Assembly: GCA_045616945.1 (NCBI GenBank)
Contig: JAZLHR010000053.1
Span: 1 to 9,597 of the forward strand
DNA length: 9,597 nucleotides
From: UBA6987 sp045616945
GTDB taxonomy: Bacteria > Bacillota > Clostridia > Lachnospirales > Lachnospiraceae
Reading direction: 5' to 3'
Each line of letters opens with the position of its first letter. Within the stretch, counting starts at the first letter, position 1. Of the stretch, positions 6,439 to 9,597 are shown piece by piece. Below the pieces are notes generated by a model that made no database searches, was not told the origin of the DNA, and saw only the letters and a list, made by a program, of their open reading frames with translations. The position numbers and the translations under genes were made by a program.

Positions 6439-6469
6439 TATGCAAAATATCAGATCCTGTGAGGTGCGT

Positions 6470-7783
6470 ATGAAGAAATCAAACGCAAAAGCATTGCTGC
6501 CCATCCTTGTGTTCCTGGTCCTGTACCTGGGACTGGGACTCGTTTTTGAATACTGTCTGAAGATCCCGATGGGGTTTTACAACATCCCCGTCGTCGTGAT
6601 CTTCCTGATCGCGCTGCTGTTCGCCTGTCTGCAGAACAAGGCTTTGAGCTTTGAGCAGAAGCTGGCGGTAATGGGCAAAGGCATAGGCGACCCGAATATT
6701 ATTACCATGGTCCTGATCTTCATGGCTGCCGGCATATTTGTCGGGGTGGTAGGCAGAAGCTCGGCCAACAGTGTGGCGTATTTTATCCTGTCCCTGATCC
6801 CGGCGAAGTTTTCCGTCGCGGTCCTGTTCGTGGTCAGCTGCTTCGTCTCCGTGGCAATGGGGACTTCCGTCGGTACCATTACGCTGATCACGCCGATCGC
6901 CGTGGCAGTTGCCGGAGCTTCCGGTTTTTCGCCCGCGCTCTGCATTGCGACCGTGATGGGCGGAGCCATGTTCGGCGACAACCTGTCTTTCATTTCCGAT
7001 ACGACCATCGCGGCCTGCAACGGTCAGGGCTGTGCCATGAAGGATAAATTCCGCGAGAATTTCGGGATCGCCCTGCCGGCGGCACTGGTCACGCTGGCCT
7101 TGATCCTGGTGTTCTCCCTGAAATCCTATACGGGAGGCGCTGTTGCCGGGGAGTATCATTTGCTGCAGATCGTTCCCTACCTGCTGGTGCTGATCGGCGG
7201 GATCATCGGTATCAATGTATTCGTCGTTCTGCTCATCGGCATCGTTTCCGGTTCGGTCATTATGCTGGCGACCGGCGCGACCGAAGCGACCGCGCTTCTC
7301 GGCGATATGGGCAGCGGCGCGGCCGGTATGTTTGAAACGACGATGGTGGCCATTCTGGTTTCCGCGATCTGCGCTTTGATCCGGGAATTCGGCGGTTTCG
7401 AGGCTCTGCTCGGCTGGATCCGCAAGGTATTCAAGGGCCGGAAGGGCGGTCAGCTCGGCATGGGCCTTTTGGTGGGCGCTATGGATATCGCCACCGCGAA
7501 CAATACCGTGGCGATCGTGATGGCCAATCCGATCGCTAAAGAGATGTCCGAGGAATACGGGATCTCTCCCCGCAAGGCCGCCTCGATCCTGGATACCTTC
7601 TCCTGCATTTTCCAGGGCATCCTGTCCTACGGTGCTCAGATGCTGGTGGCTCTTTCCGCTGCGAAGGAACTCGGATATGCGGTCAGCGCGTTCGAGGTGC
7701 TCGGCAAGCTGTTCTATCCCTTTATGCTGGCGGTCAGCTCCCTGGTCTTCATCTTTTTTGTCGGAAATAAGAAAAACAAGTAA
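6470..7783 (+). CDS. NhaC-family Na+/H+ antiporter
   Basis: Inner-membrane secondary transporter of 437 residues with about 10-12 hydrophobic segments. The NhaC signature is clear: GDNLSFISDTTIAACNG (169-185), a polar conserved stretch inside the membrane. The two internally related halves typical of the ion transporter superfamily show as GTSVGTITLITPIA (131-144) and ATANNTVAIVMANPIA (341-356). Members exchange cytosolic Na+ for H+; some relatives are malate-lactate or amino-acid antiporters, so the cargo is not certain. I start at 6470 rather than the in-frame ATG at 6434: GAGG (6461-6464) lies 5 bases before 6470, the protein then opens with MKKSNAK before the first membrane segment, and the promoter -10 overlaps the upstream ATG. 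It is divergent from the glutaminase-like gene and shares the 6383-6401 dyad region with it. A convergent terminator follows. Confidence 0.85.
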   Translation: MKKSNAKALLPILVFLVLYLGLGLVFEYCLKIPMGFYNIPVVVIFLIALLFACLQNKALSFEQKLAVMGKGIGDPNIITMVLIFMAAGIFVGVVGRSSANSVAYFILSLIPAKFSVAVLFVVSCFVSVAMGTSVGTITLITPIAVAVAGASGFSPALCIATVMGGAMFGDNLSFISDTTIAACNGQGCAMKDKFRENFGIALPAALVTLALILVFSLKSYTGGAVAGEYHLLQIVPYLLVLIGGIIGINVFVVLLIGIVSGSVIMLATGATEATALLGDMGSGAAGMFETTMVAILVSAICALIREFGGFEALLGWIRKVFKGRKGGQLGMGLLVGAMDIATANNTVAIVMANPIAKEMSEEYGISPRKAASILDTFSCIFQGILSYGAQMLVALSAAKELGYAVSAFEVLGKLFYPFMLAVSSLVFIFFVGNKKNK

Positions 7784-7803
7784 GAAACAGTCAATACAGG
7801 CAC

Positions 7804-7850
7804 AAAAAATCCCCTGCACTTCCGGAAGCGGACGGTGCAGGGAATTTTGT
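7804..7850. terminator. Bidirectional terminator between antiporter and cysE
   Basis: CCCTGCAC (7812-7819) pairs with GTGCAGGG (7835-7842). After one mismatch (C7811/A7843) the stem extends through AAAAT/ATTTT. Minus-strand transcripts of cysE read into TTTTTT (7809-7804); plus-strand transcripts read ATTTTGT. The 15-base loop itself contains TTCCGGAA. The minus direction looks stronger. Confidence 0.75.
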
Positions 7851-7854
7851 ATCG

Positions 7855-8718
7855 TCAGAAAACAGTGACTTCCTGCGCGGCCAGGACGCGGCCGCCGGGT
7901 TCGACGCTGTGGGTGAGCCAGACATTACCGCCGATCACGCAGTCATCGCCGATGACCGTGGTGCCGCCGAGGATCGTGGCACCGGCGTAAATGACGACGC
8001 GGCTGCCGATATCGGGATGACGCTTGAGCCCCTTCACGGGGTTGCCGTTTTCGTCCAGATCAAAGCTCTTGGCGCCCAGGGTCACGCCCTGATACAGCTT
8101 TACATGGTCGCCGAGCGTCGCGGTTTCTCCGATTACCACGCCGGTCCCGTGGTCGATGAAGAAATGGCTGCCGATGGTGGCGCCGGGGTGGATATCGATG
8201 CCGGTCAGACGGTGCGCGTATTCCGTCATCATACGGGGCAGGAGCGGGACCTTCATCACAAAGAGCAGATGGGCCAGCCGGTAAATGGTGATGGCCTCGA
8301 AAGCCGGATAGGAGAGCATGATCTCCTGCGTATTTCTGGCGGCAGGGTCGCCCTCATAGGCCGCGGTCACATCGGTGTCGAGCAGCGCCTTGACATCCGG
8401 CAGCGCTTTCAGGAAATCCGCAACGGTCGTTTCCGGCGCGGGAAGGGAAGGGGCGCAATCGCGCAGCATATCGTACAGAAGCACGGAGGCGCGCTCCAGG
8501 CGGCTGCTTACGACGATGGGCGAGGGCTCAAGGATCTTATTGCCGATGGCAAATACCTGCGGCCACATGGCGCCGCGCAGCAGGTCGATCAGTTCGATGA
8601 CCTGTCCCTTCAGACCGACATTTTCGTATTGTTCGGCACCTGCTTCGTCATTCAGCAGTCTGCCGGAGAGTTCCCAGAGAAAGGCAGGGGAAACGGGAGC
8701 TTTTCCGATTTTGTTCAT
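7855..8718 (-). CDS. cysE: Serine O-acetyltransferase
   Basis: Transfers acetyl from acetyl-CoA to L-serine, giving O-acetylserine, the first step of cysteine synthesis in the cytoplasm. The protein has 287 residues: a helical N-terminal domain (about 1-170) and a left-handed beta-helix of hexapeptide repeats (about 175-280). The catalytic pair is visible as D175 (GIDIHPGA) and H190 (FIDHGTGVVIGET), spaced 15 apart as in E. coli (D143/H158). After GVTLGAKS comes an insert (DLDENGNPVKGLKRHP, 220-235) longer than in E. coli CysE, where a shorter GG-rich loop precedes RHP. The protein ends at EVTVF almost directly after the beta-helix, so the long C-terminal tail ending in Ile that docks into CysK in many bacteria is missing. 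It lies 11 bases after cysK with a perfect AAGGAGGT site overlapping the cysK stop, so the two are probably co-transcribed and translationally coupled. Confidence 0.93.
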   Translation of the reverse strand: MNKIGKAPVSPAFLWELSGRLLNDEAGAEQYENVGLKGQVIELIDLLRGAMWPQVFAIGNKILEPSPIVVSSRLERASVLLYDMLRDCAPSLPAPETTVADFLKALPDVKALLDTDVTAAYEGDPAARNTQEIMLSYPAFEAITIYRLAHLLFVMKVPLLPRMMTEYAHRLTGIDIHPGATIGSHFFIDHGTGVVIGETATLGDHVKLYQGVTLGAKSFDLDENGNPVKGLKRHPDIGSRVVIYAGATILGGTTVIGDDCVIGGNVWLTHSVEPGGRVLAAQEVTVF

Positions 8719-8723
8719 GATGG

Positions 8724-8731
8724 ACCTCCTT
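8724..8731 (-). promoter_or_regulatory. Ribosome binding site of cysE overlapping the cysK stop
   Basis: Minus-strand AAGGAGGT shares its first two bases with the TAA stop codon of cysK (8732-8730) and lies 5 bases before the cysE ATG. This is a near-perfect Shine-Dalgarno sequence and suggests coupled translation. Confidence 0.75.
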
Positions 8732-9597
8732 ACGCAAACAGAGAGGAAAGATAGCGCTCGCCGGTATCGGTCATCAGCGCAACGACGGTTTTTCCGGTAT
8801 TTTCTTCTTTTTGAGCTTCGCGGATGGCTGCGAGGAGTGTCGCGCCGGAGGAAATGCCTACCAGCAGACCTTCCGCGGCGGAGCAGAGCCGGGCAGTTTC
8901 ATAGGCTTCGTCACCGGAAATGACCGCGACAGAATCGCAGACGTTCCGGTCCAGCACTGCGGGGATAAAGTTCGCGCCGATGCCCTGGATGTGGTGAGGT
9001 GCGGCAGTCCCTCCGGAAAGGAGAGGAGATTCGGCCGGCTCGACCGCGACGACGCGTATGGCGGGATTTTTTTCTTTCAGGAAATGTCCGGTGCCGGTAA
9101 TCGTCCCGCCGGTGCCGACAGAGGCAACGAAAATATCCACCTTGCCTTCCGTATCTTCCCAGATCTCGGGACCGGTGGTCAGATAATGCGCCTTGGCGTT
9201 GTCGGGATTGTCAAACTGCCCGGGAATAAAGCTGCCGGGAAGGGAGGCTGCCAGTTCCTCCGCTTTCGCGATGGAACCGCTCATGCCCTGTGCGCCGGGA
9301 GTCAGGACCAGCTCGGCTCCGAAGGCCTTCATCAGACTGCGGCGTTCGGGGGACATGGTGTCCGGCATAACGATGATCACGCGGTAGCCGCGCGGTACGG
9401 CGACCATGGCCAGCCCGATGCCCGTATTGCCGGAGGTGGGCTCAATGACGGTCGCTCCGGGCTTCAGCAGACCTTTCTTTTCCGCCTCATCCAGCATGGT
9501 CTTCGCGGGGCGGTCTTTTGCGGAACCGCCGGGATTAAAGCTTTCCAGCTTCAGCAGGAGGCGGGCTTTCAGCCCGAACTGTTTTTCCAAACGAAGC
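8730..9597 (-). CDS. cysK: Cysteine synthase A, 5' end cut by the window
   Basis: PLP-dependent O-acetylserine sulfhydrylase, converting O-acetylserine and sulfide into L-cysteine in the cytoplasm. The PLP lysine lies in NPGGSAKDRPA. The substrate loop is TSGNTG, the phosphate-binding loop GTGGTITGTG, and a further PLP contact is GISSGA. PHHIQGIGANFIP and the C-terminal GERYLSSLF are typical of CysK rather than CysM. The reading frame stays open to the last base: upstream of the TTG at 9590 the codons read CTT CGT, giving LRLEKQFGLKARLL. That matches the interior of the usual N-terminus, where relatives have about 20 more residues including the NTPLV motif. The TTG at 9590 is therefore an internal leucine and the true start is outside the window. 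It is the upstream partner of cysE; any promoter or cysteine-responsive leader (for example a T-box) lies off the right edge. Confidence 0.93.
   Translation of the reverse strand, partial: LRLEKQFGLKARLLLKLESFNPGGSAKDRPAKTMLDEAEKKGLLKPGATVIEPTSGNTGIGLAMVAVPRGYRVIIVMPDTMSPERRSLMKAFGAELVLTPGAQGMSGSIAKAEELAASLPGSFIPGQFDNPDNAKAHYLTTGPEIWEDTEGKVDIFVASVGTGGTITGTGHFLKEKNPAIRVVAVEPAESPLLSGGTAAPHHIQGIGANFIPAVLDRNVCDSVAVISGDEAYETARLCSAAEGLLVGISSGATLLAAIREAQKEENTGKTVVALMTDTGERYLSSLFA

Noticed and set aside
6434..6472. Upstream ATG at 6434 as the antiporter start
   Set aside because: It coincides with the promoter -10 box (6433-6438), has no Shine-Dalgarno sequence, and adds 12 polar residues not needed by the family. 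The ATG at 6470 has GAGG at good spacing.
6479..7819. 446-codon minus-strand open frame antisense to the antiporter gene
   Set aside because: Shadow of the same kind, rich in His, Gln and Asp as expected from reverse-complementing a hydrophobic membrane protein.
7909..8754. 281-codon plus-strand open frame antisense to cysE
   Set aside because: Codon-aligned shadow of cysE, whose catalytic motifs are unmistakable on the minus strand.
9588..9590. TTG at 9590 as the start codon of cysK
   Set aside because: The frame remains open to the window end and the residues upstream (LRLEKQFG) match the interior of CysK N-termini, so the gene is truncated by the window rather than short.

Overview
The window carries seven protein-coding genes in an ordinary-looking chromosomal metabolic region of a moderately GC-rich bacterium. 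Purine-rich AGGAGG-type ribosome binding sites, TTGnnn/TAnnnT promoters with TG-extended -10 boxes, rho-independent terminators and the protein families present all point to Bacillota, probably an anaerobic (perhaps gut) Clostridia member. That assignment is inferred from style and not proven. No RNA gene, CRISPR array, insertion sequence or phage gene was seen.

Layout: (1) 1-148 is a regulatory leader with a candidate leftward promoter, a 12-bp palindrome and a hairpin. (2) 149-1069 (+) encodes a nucleoside hydrolase with a variant metal motif. (3) 1262-2857 (+) encodes an N-acyl-D-amino-acid deacylase-type amidohydrolase with its own promoter at 1156-1184. (4) A strong hairpin at 2904-2950 separates these two from the convergent minus-strand pair: a 12-TM major facilitator (3001-4221) and, upstream of it, a glutaminase A-like (GtaA/DUF4965) protein (4306-6270). 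(5) A divergent intergenic region (6271-6469) with a 19-bp dyad leads rightwards to an NhaC-family Na+/H+ antiporter (6470-7783). (6) After a second convergent terminator comes the minus-strand cysK-cysE pair for cysteine synthesis. cysK runs off the right end of the window.

How the genes fit together: the left two thirds read as a scavenging neighbourhood, with nucleoside cleavage, deacylation of N-acyl-D-amino acids, a possible amide or peptide-type hydrolase with no signal peptide, and a transporter of unknown substrate. Each piece appears to have its own promoter, so joint function is inference. The right end is the standard two-step pathway from serine to O-acetylserine to cysteine.

The most notable observations concern architecture rather than new gene families. 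The MFS promoter is nested in the terminator of the upstream gene, so its predicted start point falls inside the terminator stem. The MFS gene is also the only one of the seven that uses TTA/CTA/TCA-type codons (six of them), against none in about 2,500 codons of the other six genes. I did not find convincing evidence of an undescribed multi-gene system.
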